A stretch of 64,000 nucleotides of DNA from Solirubrobacter deserti (GTDB lineage Bacteria; Actinomycetota; Thermoleophilia; Solirubrobacterales; Solirubrobacteraceae). This document shows positions 25,221-33,267 of this stretch, piece after piece. Made by a program: the position numbers and the translations under genes. How positions within the stretch are numbered: the stretch's first letter is position 1; every line of letters begins with the position of its first letter. Location: contig NZ_JAPCID010000016.1 in NCBI RefSeq assembly GCF_027587175.1, forward strand, positions 62,001 to 126,000. The letters are read 5' to 3'. The notes beneath the pieces are model-generated. The model was not told the DNA's origin and ran no database searches. It was given only the letters and a program-made list of their open reading frames with translations.

Positions 25221-27038
25221 ATGAGCGCCCCCGATACCGTGAGCGACCCCGAGCTGCAAGAGGTCGCGTGGGACCTCACCGACCTGTTGAACGGCGCCGG
25301 GGAAGACCCGCAGGCGGGCGTCGACGCGCTGCTCGCCGACGCGCAGGCGCGCGCGGACACGTTCGCCGAGACCTACGCGGGGAAGCTGTCGTCGATCGAC
25401 GGCGCGGGCCTGATCGCCGCCATGCAGGAGCTGGCGGAGATCGAGGAGATCGCCGCGCGTGCCGGCACCTACGCCCACCTCGCCTTCAGCACCGACACGC
25501 AGTCCCCGGCGAACGGCGCGCTGCTGCAGCGCGTCGAGGAGAAGGGCACCGCGATCGAGACCAAGCTGCTGTTCTTCCACCTGGAGTGGGCGGCGCTCGA
25601 CGACGCGAAGGCGGACGAGCTGCTCGCCACCGACGGGCTCGACTTCGCGCGCCACCATCTGAAGACGGCGCGCCGCTACCGGCCGCACCTGCTGAGCGAG
25701 CCCGAGGAGCGCATCCTCGCCGAGAAGCAGCTGTCCGGCCGGTCGGCGTGGGTGCGGCTGTTCGAGGAGCAGACGGCGGCGATCACGGTCGAGCTGCCCG
25801 ACGAGGGCGACGTGCCGCTGGACGCCGCGCTCTCGCGCCTGTTCTCGCCCGATCGCGAGGTGCGCCGCGACACCGCCGAGCGCGTCACGGGCGCGCTGGC
25901 GCCCGGCTTGCGCACGCGGGCGTACGCGTTCAACACGCTGCTCGCGGACAAGATGACCGACGACCGGCTGCGCAACTACCCGCACTGGCTGGCGGCGCGC
26001 AACCTGTCCAACGAGGCCTCCGACGAGTCCGTGCAGGCGCTGATCGAGGCCGTCCGCGCGCGCTATGAGGTGCCGCGCCGCTGGTACCGGCTCAAGGCCC
26101 AGCTGCTCGGGCTCGACAAGCTCGCCGACTACGATCGCATGGCGGCCGTGACACAGGACAACGAGAAGATCGGCTGGCCGCAGGCGAAGGAGATCGTCCA
26201 GGACGCGTACTCCTCCTTCTCCGACGAGCTCGGCGGGATCGTGTCGCAGTTCTTCGCGCAGCCGTGGATCGACGGGCCGGTGCGGCCGGGCAAGCGCGGT
26301 GGCGCGTTCTGCTCCTACGGCGTGCCGAGCGCGCACCCGTACGTGCTGCTCAACTACACGCACCTGCGCCGTGACGTGCTGACGCTCGCCCACGAGCTGG
26401 GCCACGGCGTGCACGCCGTGCTGGGCGGGTCGCAGGGCGTGTTCCACATGGCGACGCCGCTGACGCTGGCGGAGACCGCTTCGGTGTTCGGCGAGACGCT
26501 GGTCTTCGGGCGGCTGCTCGAGGCCTCTCCCTCCGCGGAGTCCCGCCTGTCGCTGCTGGCGGAGTCGATCGAGGGCTCGATCGCGACTGTCTTCCGCCAG
26601 GTGGCGATGAACCGCTTCGAGCACCTCATCCACACGCACCGGCGCGAGACGGGCGAGCTGTCCGTGGACGACTTCGGCGCGCTGTGGGCGCAGTCGCAGG
26701 AGGAGCTGCTGGGCGACGCCGTCGAGGTCACCGAGAACTACCGCTCCTGGTGGTCCTACGTCCCCCACTTCGTCGCCTCCCCCGGCTACGTCTACGCCTA
26801 CGCGTACGGGCAGCTGCTCGCGCTGGCGGTCTACGGCCGCTACGAGGAGGAGGGCGCGGGCTTCGAGGCCGACTACGTGAACCTGCTGCGCGCGGGCGGC
26901 TCCAAGTCGCCCGAGGATCTGGGTCAGATCGTCGGCGTCGACCTCGCCGACCCGGGCTTCTGGGACAAGGGCCTGGACCTCGTCGAGCGCAAGCTCGAGC
27001 AGGCCGAGCAGGCCGCGAAAGACGCTGGCCGAATTTGA
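25221..27038 (+). CDS. pepF: Oligoendopeptidase F (M3 family metallopeptidase)
   Basis: A 605-residue cytoplasmic zinc peptidase that cleaves short peptides. The M3 zinc motif appears as LTLAHELGHGVHAVLGG (HExxH near residue 391), with the downstream glutamate ligand in LAETASVFGETLV near residue 418. The length is typical of PepF/pz-peptidase-like enzymes. The start has GGGGG six bases upstream, 10 bp after tetR. The TGA stop is the first part of a dispersed repeat (separate entry). Confidence 0.94.
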   Translation: MSAPDTVSDPELQEVAWDLTDLLNGAGEDPQAGVDALLADAQARADTFAETYAGKLSSIDGAGLIAAMQELAEIEEIAARAGTYAHLAFSTDTQSPANGALLQRVEEKGTAIETKLLFFHLEWAALDDAKADELLATDGLDFARHHLKTARRYRPHLLSEPEERILAEKQLSGRSAWVRLFEEQTAAITVELPDEGDVPLDAALSRLFSPDREVRRDTAERVTGALAPGLRTRAYAFNTLLADKMTDDRLRNYPHWLAARNLSNEASDESVQALIEAVRARYEVPRRWYRLKAQLLGLDKLADYDRMAAVTQDNEKIGWPQAKEIVQDAYSSFSDELGGIVSQFFAQPWIDGPVRPGKRGGAFCSYGVPSAHPYVLLNYTHLRRDVLTLAHELGHGVHAVLGGSQGVFHMATPLTLAETASVFGETLVFGRLLEASPSAESRLSLLAESIEGSIATVFRQVAMNRFEHLIHTHRRETGELSVDDFGALWAQSQEELLGDAVEVTENYRSWWSYVPHFVASPGYVYAYAYGQLLALAVYGRYEEEGAGFEADYVNLLRAGGSKSPEDLGQIVGVDLADPGFWDKGLDLVERKLEQAEQAAKDAGRI

Positions 27039-27080
27039 AGGCAGGACATCCCCTCCGCCCCACCCCGATCATCCGACCTT
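27037..27080 (+). repeat. 44-bp dispersed intergenic repeat, copy 2
   Basis: The second copy reads GAAGGCAGGACATCCCC at its start and GATCATCCGACCTT at its end on the plus strand. It exactly fills the gap between two convergent genes: its first bases belong to the pepF stop TGA, and its last two bases to the stop (TTA on this strand) of the M20 peptidase gene. The C-rich middle, CTCCGCCCCACCCC, gives the same four-G-run pattern on the opposite strand as copy 1. Confidence 0.8.
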
Positions 27081-28272
27081 AAACGGGGGCGCGATTGACG
27101 GCCCGCACGATCGTGCGGGCCACCGTGGCGAGCTCGTCGATCGCGACGGACTCGTCCACGGCGTGCGCGAGCTCGATGTCGCGCGTGCCGACCATCACGG
27201 CGGGGATGCCGCGGGCGGTGAACAGCCTCATGTCGGCGCCCCACGGGACGCCGGCGAGCGGGGCGCTGCCGGTTTCCGCGGCGAGCGCCTCCTGCACCGT
27301 CTTGACCCACGGATGGTCGGGGTCGGTGGTGCCGGGCGCGAACGCGCCGCCCTCCCAGGTGAGCCGGCAGGGGGGAAGCCCGTCGTCGAGCGCGCGATCG
27401 AGCACGGCCTGAAGCTCGTCGCGGGCCTGCTGCAGATCGGCGCCGACGGGAACGCCGAGGCGCCCCTCGAACACGAGGCGGTCCGGCACCATGCTCGACC
27501 ACTCGCCGGCGTGCAGCTGGCCCACGAGCAGCGGGTACGGCAGCGGGAGCTCGCGCATGAGCGGGTGCGCGACATCGGTGTTGACGGCGCGCTCGTGCGC
27601 GGCGAAGGCGGCGTGGACCTTGACGTAGCGGTCGATGGCCGAGTGGCCGGAGAGCCGCTCGGCGGCGTGGGCGGCGACGCCGCGGATCTCGCCCTTGAAG
27701 GTGAGCGCGCCGGCTTGCGCGCAGACCACGCGCAGGCCGGTCGGCTCGGGAAGCAGGGCGGCGTCGAAGGTCGCATCCCGTTCGAGCTCGGCGAACGTGC
27801 CCAGCCCACCGTCCTCCTCGGACGGGACGGCCATCAGCACGACCTCGGGGCGCTCCTGGTCCTTGAGCGCCGCGAGCGCGTGCAGCGCGGCGACGACCGG
27901 GCCCTTCATGTCGACGGCGCCGCGGCCGTGCAGCCGCCCACCCTCGACCGCGCCGGACCACGGGCCGAGCCGCCACGGCTCGGTGCCGGGCGAGACGACG
28001 TCGACGTGGCCGTTGAGCGCGATCCGGCCGGGCCGGGTGCCGGGCAGGGTGACCGTGAGGCCCCACAGCTCGTCGCGCGGCGCCTCCTCGCCGGGGTGAT
28101 CCGGATGCGTACGCAGCGCCGCGAGATCGTGCCGGTGCAGGTCACATTCGAGACCGAGCGCGGCGGCCAGCTCGCCGAGCCGTTCGAGCGCCGCGCGCTC
28201 GTCTCCGGTCACGCTCGGCACGCTGACGAGCGCTGCAGCATCCCGGACCATTGCGTCCACATCGATGGTCAT
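27079..28272 (-). CDS. M20 family metallopeptidase (ArgE/DapE-like)
   Basis: A 397-residue dinuclear-zinc amidohydrolase. Motifs are IALNGHVDVVSPG near residue 83, GRGAVDMKGPVVAALHAL near residue 115, VLMAVPSEEDGGLGTF with the catalytic Glu near residue 144, and a late AHAVDESVAIDEL. The family deacylates amino acids or cleaves dipeptides (acetylornithine, succinyl-diaminopimelate, carnosine); the substrate is unknown. The ATG at 28272 gives the standard N-terminus (MTIDVDAMVRDAAALVSVPS). Confidence 0.9.
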   Translation of the reverse strand: MTIDVDAMVRDAAALVSVPSVTGDERAALERLGELAAALGLECDLHRHDLAALRTHPDHPGEEAPRDELWGLTVTLPGTRPGRIALNGHVDVVSPGTEPWRLGPWSGAVEGGRLHGRGAVDMKGPVVAALHALAALKDQERPEVVLMAVPSEEDGGLGTFAELERDATFDAALLPEPTGLRVVCAQAGALTFKGEIRGVAAHAAERLSGHSAIDRYVKVHAAFAAHERAVNTDVAHPLMRELPLPYPLLVGQLHAGEWSSMVPDRLVFEGRLGVPVGADLQQARDELQAVLDRALDDGLPPCRLTWEGGAFAPGTTDPDHPWVKTVQEALAAETGSAPLAGVPWGADMRLFTARGIPAVMVGTRDIELAHAVDESVAIDELATVARTIVRAVNRAPV

Positions 28273-28352
28273 ACGCGGCGAGGCTAGTACGTCCGTCCTC
28301 GCCTGGACCATCGGGTAGGGCGACCCACCCGTGCTGAACGGATGATCGGCCC

Positions 28353-28883
28353 ATGCCCGCGCCACTTGTCGAGGCCGCCGCACTGGAACTGCGCTTCGGC
28401 CACCGGGCGGTGCTCTCAGGGATCGATCTGTGCGTCGGCGCCGGCCAGGTCCACGGCCTGATCGGCCCGTGCGGGGCAGGCAAGAGCGTGCTGCTGCGGG
28501 TGCTCTCCGGCGAGCTCGCGCCGACCGGCGGCGTGGCGCGGGCCCAGGACGTCGTGCTGGTCGCGGACGCCGCCGCCTCGCCGCTGCTGCTCGCGCAGGC
28601 GCTCGCGGGCAACCCGTCCGTGTTGCTGGTGGACGAGCCATCCGCGGGCTTCAGCAGCGAGGCCCGCGCGGCGGTGCGCTCGCTCGTCGTGCGCCACACC
28701 GCCCGCGGCGGCGCCGCCGTGTGGGCCACGCGCCGCCTGGACGCGCTCCACCGCCTCGCCTCTGATGTCACTTTGCTGGCCGGCGGCCGGGTCCGGTACG
28801 CTGGAAGCGTCGAAGTGCTTGTTTTGCGCTCATTGGCGCAGTCCGCCGAGGACGTCGCGGACGAGATCTCCCGCGCCGCGTAG
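28353..28883 (+). CDS. Compact ABC-type ATPase lacking the helical signature domain
   Basis: A 176-residue protein with the beginning and end of an ABC ATPase: Walker A in GLIGPCGAGKSVLLRVLSGE (near residue 37) and Walker B in PSVLLVDEPSAGF (near residue 95), then VWATRRLDALHRLASDVTLLAGG. The middle is missing. Between LAPTGGVARAQDVVLVADA and LAQALAGNP there is no Q-loop helical subdomain and no LSGGQ signature, and the H-loop His appears replaced (WATRR). Normal subunits have 220-250 residues. No permease is adjacent. It may be a degenerate or regulatory ATPase. Confidence 0.75.
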   Translation: MPAPLVEAAALELRFGHRAVLSGIDLCVGAGQVHGLIGPCGAGKSVLLRVLSGELAPTGGVARAQDVVLVADAAASPLLLAQALAGNPSVLLVDEPSAGFSSEARAAVRSLVVRHTARGGAAVWATRRLDALHRLASDVTLLAGGRVRYAGSVEVLVLRSLAQSAEDVADEISRAA

Positions 28884-28910
28884 ACGTCATCAAACTTCCG
28901 CACGGCCCGC

Positions 28911-28940
28911 TTGACAGTTTTCGGGACGTCGCGCGTTAGT
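28911..28940 (+). promoter_or_regulatory. Probable promoter of the XRE-cupin regulator
   Basis: A perfect -35 TTGACA lies at 28911-28916, followed after 18 bp by GTTAGT at 28935-28940 (or after 19-20 bp by TTAGTC or TAGTCT). The GTG start of the regulator is only 10 nt further, so the leader is absent or very short. Only the -35 is strong; the exact -10 is uncertain. Confidence 0.5.
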
Positions 28941-28950
28941 CTGGAAGACG

Positions 28951-29508
28951 GTGCTTAGCGGCTTCCCTTCCACCAACGGTTTCGAGACCGACCTCGGCGC
29001 GCGTGTGCGAACGCTGCGCCGCGAACGCGGGCTGACCCTCAAGGGTCTCGGCCGGCTCGCTGGTCTGTCCCATCCGTTCCTGTCGCAGGTCGAGCGCGGC
29101 CTCGCCAAGCCGAGCGTGAGCTCGGTCGAGCGCATCGCCGCCGCCCTGGACGTCTCGGTCGCCCACCTCTGGGCGCCGCCGCGCCAGGGCGAGGCGGTCC
29201 GCGTCGTGCGCCGCGACGAGGGCGCGGTCGCCGAGCACCACGGCGCCACCCTCCGCGAGCTCCCCGGCGAGCCCGCCGCCCCGACCCTGCGCGAGTGGAC
29301 GGCGGCGAACCGGCGCTGGCCCGCCGAGGCCGCCACCGAACCCGGCGAGGTCGCGATCTACGTCGCGCGCGGCTCGATCGAGGTCGACGTCGCCGGTTCG
29401 CTGACGACGCTCGAAGAGGGCGACACGCTGCGCTTCGACGGCGCGCTTCCGCACCGCCTGCGCCGCGCGGGCGGCACCAGCACCCGCGCGCTGATCGTCA
29501 CCTCTTAG
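28951..29508 (+). CDS. XRE family regulator with C-terminal cupin domain
   Basis: A 185-residue regulator. Residues about 12-72 form the XRE helix-turn-helix (LGARVRTLRRERGLTLKGLG, then LSHPFLSQVERGLAKPSVSS, then ERIAAALDVS). A cupin small-molecule sensor follows at about residues 115-183 (GEVAIYVARGSIEVDVAG and EEGDTLRFDGALPHRLRR). Such proteins often control amino-acid, polyamine or sulfur metabolism genes. The next gene is convergent and overlaps its stop by 3 nt, so the target is not obvious. Confidence 0.92.
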   Translation: MLSGFPSTNGFETDLGARVRTLRRERGLTLKGLGRLAGLSHPFLSQVERGLAKPSVSSVERIAAALDVSVAHLWAPPRQGEAVRVVRRDEGAVAEHHGATLRELPGEPAAPTLREWTAANRRWPAEAATEPGEVAIYVARGSIEVDVAGSLTTLEEGDTLRFDGALPHRLRRAGGTSTRALIVTS

Positions 29509-30269
29509 GGCCGGTTGGCCAGCTCGGCGGGGGGCTCTCCCCCGCCCAGGAGCGTCTTCGCGGCGCGGCCCAGCGCCGCCATCGCGACGCCGAGCGGCCC
29601 CGGGCCGTAGCTCACGCGTGGGATGCCCAGCCGCGCGAGCTCGTCCAGCGTCGGCCCGCCGGCGCCGCCGAACACGCTGATCGGGCCGCGGATCTTGATC
29701 ACGAGTTGCTCGAGCGTGGCGACGTCGCTCACGCCGGGGATGAAGATCACGTCCGCGCCCGCGCCCAGGTAGGCGCGGGCTCGCGCGACGGCCTCGTCGA
29801 ACTCGAGGCCTTCGAGAAAGACGTCGGTGCGCGCGTTGATCACCAGCGGCACGCCGGCGGACTCACCCGCGGCGCGGGCGGCCTGCACCGCGGCGACGTG
29901 CGCTTGGACCGGTACCAGCGCGCCCTTTCCGTCGGAGTCCTCGAGGTTGCAGCCGACGGCGCCGGCCTCGATCGCGCGGGCGACGGTCGCGCCGGCGTCC
30001 CCGAAGCCGCGCTCCAGGTCGGCGGTCACGGGCAGCTCGACCGCGCGGGCGACGATGCGCACCGCGTCGATCATCTCGTCGAGCGGGATCTGCTCACCGT
30101 CGCCGTAGCCGCGGGCGGCGGCCACGGACCAGCTCGCGGTGGCGATCGCGCGCGCACCGGCGTCGGCGACCACCCGGGCACTCACGGCGTCCCAGGCGTT
30201 GACCAGGACCAGCGGCTCGGGCGCCGCGTGCAGGCGGCGCAGCTCTTCGGCCTTCTCTCGCTGCGTCAT
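29505..30269 (-). CDS. Isocitrate lyase/PEP mutase superfamily protein
   Basis: A 254-residue (beta/alpha)8 enzyme of the PEP mutase-like branch. It shows LVNAWDAVSARVVADAGARA (near residue 22), TADLERGFGD (near 83, metal-binding region), AVGCNLEDSDGK (near 105), and INARTDVFL (near 142). The KKCGH loop of true isocitrate lyases is absent. Possible reactions include oxaloacetate decarboxylation, carboxyphosphonoenolpyruvate or methylisocitrate-type C-C bond cleavage; none can be chosen. It converges on the XRE-cupin gene with a 4-nt overlap. Confidence 0.88.
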   Translation of the reverse strand: MTQREKAEELRRLHAAPEPLVLVNAWDAVSARVVADAGARAIATASWSVAAARGYGDGEQIPLDEMIDAVRIVARAVELPVTADLERGFGDAGATVARAIEAGAVGCNLEDSDGKGALVPVQAHVAAVQAARAAGESAGVPLVINARTDVFLEGLEFDEAVARARAYLGAGADVIFIPGVSDVATLEQLVIKIRGPISVFGGAGGPTLDELARLGIPRVSYGPGPLGVAMAALGRAAKTLLGGGEPPAELANRP

Positions 30270-30335
30270 TCCTCAAGCCTTTCACGCCCCGGAAAGGGAC
30301 GACTTCACGATCGCTGCGGCGGCGCGACGCCCCGC

Positions 30336-30956
30336 CTATCGCCGGAGACGCATGCGGTGGATCGCGCCCTGGGGGATCTCCGGCGCCGTGCGCGTCTCGA
30401 TGTCGAACACCTCGCCGATGCGTTCGAGGAAGGGGCCGGCCTCCCGCCGGCCGGGGTCCGCGAGCCAGATCTCGCCGCGCGCGTCGATCAGCCGGGGCAG
30501 CAGCGGCGCCAGCGCGACCCCGTTGCGCGCCTCGTAGAGCACGTCCGACGCGAGCACGAGCTCCCACGGCGCCCGCTCGACGAGCACGCCCGGCGAAGCC
30601 CAGTCCACGCACAGCGCTTCGAGCGTCAGCCCGTTGCGCGCGGCGTTGCGCTCGAGCAGTGCGATCGAGTCGGGCGCCCAGTCGGTCGCGGTCACGCGCG
30701 CGCCCGCCGCGGCCGCCGCCAGACCCACCAGCCCGAGTCCGCACCCGAGCTCCAGCGTTCGCCTGCCCCGCAGGGCGCGGGCGCCGATCACCCGCGCGAG
30801 CGCCGTGGCGCTCGGCCACAGCTCCGCCCAGTAGGGCAGGAACTCGTCGTGCGCGAAGTCGTCCTCGCTCAGGAGCGCTTCGGCGTCGCGCGGGCGCAGC
30901 ACAGCGAGGTCGCGCCCCGCCACGCCGACCACTTCCTCGACCAGGTCGTCGTCCAC
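30336..30956 (-). CDS. Class I SAM-dependent methyltransferase (METTL21/Nnt1-like)
   Basis: A protein of about 206 residues with a Rossmann-fold methyltransferase core: LPYWAELWPSATALARVI, then TLELGCGLGLVGLAAAAAGA (motif I near residue 80), VTATDWAPDSIALLERNAAR, and ELVLASDVLYEARN. The pattern resembles the nicotinamide N-methylase / protein lysine methyltransferase family 16 group. The GTG start at 30956 is only 9 bp from the divergent lacI start, so a start further in (GTG near 30932) is possible. Confidence 0.82.
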   Translation of the reverse strand: MDDDLVEEVVGVAGRDLAVLRPRDAEALLSEDDFAHDEFLPYWAELWPSATALARVIGARALRGRRTLELGCGLGLVGLAAAAAGARVTATDWAPDSIALLERNAARNGLTLEALCVDWASPGVLVERAPWELVLASDVLYEARNGVALAPLLPRLIDARGEIWLADPGRREAGPFLERIGEVFDIETRTAPEIPQGAIHRMRLRR

Positions 30957-30965
30957 GTCCCTAGG

Positions 30966-31943
30966 ATGGCGGACATCTCCGCTCCGCCCCGCGTCACCAG
31001 CGTCGACGTCGCGCGCCGCGCAGGCGTCTCGCAGTCGACGGTCTCGCTCGTGCTCTCCGGCAAGGCCCGGGGCCGGATCTCCGCGCGCACCGAGGAAGCG
31101 GTCCGCGCCGCGGCGGCCGAGCTCGGCTACCGCCCGAACGTCGCGGCCCGCGCGCTCCGCACCGGCGTCGCGCGCAGCGTCGCGCTCGTGGTCCCCGACA
31201 TCACGAACCCGTTCTTCGGCCGCGTGCTGCGCGGCGCCCAGCGCGCCGCGCAGGAAGCGGGCTACACGGTCGTGCTCGTCGACATCGGCAACAACCGCGC
31301 GTGGGAGGCGGCGTCGGTGCAGGCGCTGCTGGCCGGGCCCGCCGACGGGCTGCTGCTGTTCGAGTCCGACCTGCCGCCCGGCACGTCCGAGCACGCGATC
31401 CAGATCGAGATGATGCCCGGCCGCGGCCTGCCGGTCGTGCGCCTGGACGTCGAGGCGGGCGTCGACTTCGCCGTCGACCATCTGCTCGCGCTCGGGCACA
31501 CCCGGATCGGCCACGTCAGCTCCAACTTCGACGCGCCGACGTTCGACCTGCGCGCGGCGCGCATGGCGGAGCGCCTCGGCGGCCCGCCGCCCACCGTCAA
31601 GGCCCCGTTCACCTTCGAGGGCGCCAAGCAGGCCGCGCTCGACATGCTCGACGAGGGCGTGACCGCGGTCTTCTGCGACGACGACATCCTCGCCGGCGGC
31701 GTCTACCTCGCGGCCCGCGACCGCGGCGTGCGCATCCCGGAGGACCTGTCCGTGATCGGCTTCGACGACCTCGACTTCGCACGCGTGCTCGCGCCGCCGC
31801 TCACGACGGTGGCGGTCGACGCCGAGGGCCTGGGCGCGATCGCGTTCGAAGCCCTCGCCCGCGACCTCGCGGGCGACCGCCCGCCCGACGAGCAGGTCAT
31901 GCCCGTCGCGCTGAAGGTCCGCGAGTCGACCGCGCCGCCCTGA
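30966..31943 (+). CDS. LacI family transcriptional regulator
   Basis: A 325-residue LacI/GalR repressor. The DNA-binding head is SVDVARRAGVSQSTVSLVLS (near residues 12-31), with the hinge region YRPNVAARALRTGVARSVAL. The periplasmic-binding-protein core shows LVVPDITNPFFGRVLRGAQR and VSVIGFDD-like text (LSVIGFDDLDFARVLAPPLT near residue 265). It should sense a sugar or nucleoside. No transport or catabolic operon is adjacent. A perfect palindrome 18 bp beyond its stop may be its operator (separate entry). Confidence 0.93.
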   Translation: MADISAPPRVTSVDVARRAGVSQSTVSLVLSGKARGRISARTEEAVRAAAAELGYRPNVAARALRTGVARSVALVVPDITNPFFGRVLRGAQRAAQEAGYTVVLVDIGNNRAWEAASVQALLAGPADGLLLFESDLPPGTSEHAIQIEMMPGRGLPVVRLDVEAGVDFAVDHLLALGHTRIGHVSSNFDAPTFDLRAARMAERLGGPPPTVKAPFTFEGAKQAALDMLDEGVTAVFCDDDILAGGVYLAARDRGVRIPEDLSVIGFDDLDFARVLAPPLTTVAVDAEGLGAIAFEALARDLAGDRPPDEQVMPVALKVRESTAPP

Positions 31944-31960
31944 CACCCGAGTGATCGTTC

Positions 31961-31979
31961 TGTCAACCAGGGGTTGACA
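31961..31979. promoter_or_regulatory. Perfect inverted repeat downstream of lacI
   Basis: TGTCAACC-AGG-GGTTGACA: 8-bp perfect arms with a 3-bp centre, between lacI and the small exported-protein gene. The right arm contains TTGACA. It sits about 40 bp before the -35 of the next gene, so a repressor or activator site is plausible. Its odd-length centre differs from the CG-centred sites of most LacI proteins. Confidence 0.45.
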
Positions 31980-32019
31980 AACCGACCGCTCGGAGGGCTG
32001 ACCGTCTCAAGTTCTTCAC

Positions 32020-32048
32020 TTGCGAGCCGCCGTCATACGTATTATGCT
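32020..32048 (+). promoter_or_regulatory. Leaderless promoter of the small exported-protein gene
   Basis: TTGCGA (32020-32025) and TATGCT (32043-32048) are 17 bp apart. The ATG chosen at 32056 is 7 nt beyond the -10, which predicts transcription starting at or next to the start codon. An 8-bp palindrome, ATACGTAT, fills the end of the spacer. Confidence 0.55.
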
Positions 32049-32055
32049 CATTCGT

Positions 32056-32436
32056 ATGACCAAGACGATCCAGATTCGCCTCGCCGTTCCGGCGGGCATT
32101 GCGCTCGCGCTCGTCGCGGGCACTGCGATCGCGAGCCCCGAGGACCATCGGTCCCAGCGGGCGATCGTGGTCGCCGGCGCTGCCGCCACCGACAAGGCCG
32201 CGCTCAAGCAGGCGCATGCCGTCGCGACCGCGACGGATGCCGACCTGAAGGTCGTGAAGACCACCGCCGAGCAGCTCGGCGTGATTCACATGCTCGCCGC
32301 TCGCGACTACGACGTGGTCGTGACGGTCGGCGTGGACCGGAGCAGCGCTGTCGCGCCGGTCGCGGAGAAGTTCCCGCGCGTCCGCTTCGTCGCCGCCAAG
32401 GCCAATGGCCTCGGCGCGGCGATGAGCGGCGCGTAG
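32056..32436 (+). CDS. Small exported protein resembling a fragment of BMP-type binding proteins
   Basis: A 126-residue protein with a signal peptide (IQIRLAVPAGIALALVAGTA, cut after IAS). The mature part contains VVKTTAEQLGVIHMLAARDY, DVVVTVGVDRSSAVAPVAEK and FPRVRFVAA. This resembles the segment of basic-membrane-protein-like nucleoside-binding lipoproteins in which a mobile domain reads as the family pattern GYDxVIxVG...FPxxxF. Full-length relatives have over 300 residues, so this is a stand-alone short form or a remnant. In-frame ATGs at 32020 and 32044 overlap the promoter and are less likely. Confidence 0.6.
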   Translation: MTKTIQIRLAVPAGIALALVAGTAIASPEDHRSQRAIVVAGAAATDKAALKQAHAVATATDADLKVVKTTAEQLGVIHMLAARDYDVVVTVGVDRSSAVAPVAEKFPRVRFVAAKANGLGAAMSGA

Positions 32437-32451
32437 GACGCGCCTACCTGC

Positions 32452-32670
32452 CTACTTGTAGCGGTAGACGATGCGTCCGCGGTTGAGGTCGTAGGGCGAG
32501 ACCTCGACACGGACCTTGTCGCCCGGAAGGACGCGGATGCGGAACCGGCGCATCTTGCCGGCCAGGTGGGCGAGCAGCTCGTGGTCGTTCTCGAGCTTCA
32601 CGCGGAACAGCAGGTTCGGCAGGGCCTCGGTGACCTCGCCGTCGATCTCAAGCTTCTGCTCTACTGCCAT
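32452..32670 (-). CDS. infA: Translation initiation factor IF-1
   Basis: A 72-residue S1/OB-fold protein that binds the 30S A site during initiation. The sequence is canonical: [39 protein letters not shown] and [15 protein letters not shown] at the end. The ATG at 32670 with AAAGG upstream gives the standard N-terminus; the longer reading to 32745 is not conserved. It stands apart from a ribosomal-protein operon here, with the small exported-protein gene converging 15 bp away. Confidence 0.96.
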   Translation of the reverse strand: MAVEQKLEIDGEVTEALPNLLFRVKLENDHELLAHLAGKMRRFRIRVLPGDKVRVEVSPYDLNRGRIVYRYK

Positions 32671-32775
32671 AGACGCCTTTCGTGGGGGAATGCGCGGACG
32701 TGCGGAAGCGCAGCTCGCGCGGACATACACCATTCTACCCCTCACGGATCGACCGTCCCAGGCGTTTCACCGGTC

Positions 32776-33267
32776 ATGCACGCCGCACTTCTCCCCTGCC
32801 CGGTCGGACCGCTCCACGTGACGCTCGAGGACGGTCACGTGACCGCCCTCTACACGGCCGAGCACAAGCGTCACGTCGCCGTGCAACCGCCGAGCGACGA
32901 CGCTTTCGACGCCGTCCGCGAGCAGCTCGACGAGTACTTCGCCGGCACGCGCACCGGCTTTGACCTCCCGCTCGCACCGAAGGGCACCGCGTTCGAGCAG
33001 GCCGTCTGGCAGCGCCTCACGCAGATCCCGTTCGGCGAGACCACGACCTACGGCGAGATCGCGCGGGAGCTCGGCTCGGTCCCGAGAGCCGTCGGCCGCG
33101 CCAACGGCCGCAACCCGATCTCGATCATCGTCCCCTGCCACCGGGTGATCGGCGCCAACGGCAGCCTCACGGGCTACGCCGGCGGGCTGGCCACCAAAGA
33201 GCGGCTGCTCGCGCACGAAAGTGTGTGCGCCGGGCGGCTATCGGAGCCGCCCGGCGTCGCGTTCTAA
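32776..33267 (+). CDS. ogt: Methylated-DNA-protein-cysteine methyltransferase
   Basis: A 163-residue DNA repair protein that removes alkyl groups from O6-alkylguanine by suicide transfer to its own Cys. The active site is IIVPCHRVIGANGSLTGYAG with the PCHR motif. FEQAVWQRLTQIPFGETTTY and VGRANGRNPI are the expected DNA-binding elements. There is no AraC/Ada domain, so Ogt rather than Ada. Its stop overlaps a convergent mini-gene by 3 nt. Confidence 0.95.
   Translation: MHAALLPCPVGPLHVTLEDGHVTALYTAEHKRHVAVQPPSDDAFDAVREQLDEYFAGTRTGFDLPLAPKGTAFEQAVWQRLTQIPFGETTTYGEIARELGSVPRAVGRANGRNPISIIVPCHRVIGANGSLTGYAGGLATKERLLAHESVCAGRLSEPPGVAF

Noticed and set aside
28335-28350. A possible fourth copy of the 44-bp repeat upstream of the compact ABC ATPase gene
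   Set aside because: Only about 11 bases (CGGATGATCGG) match and the G-run core is absent.
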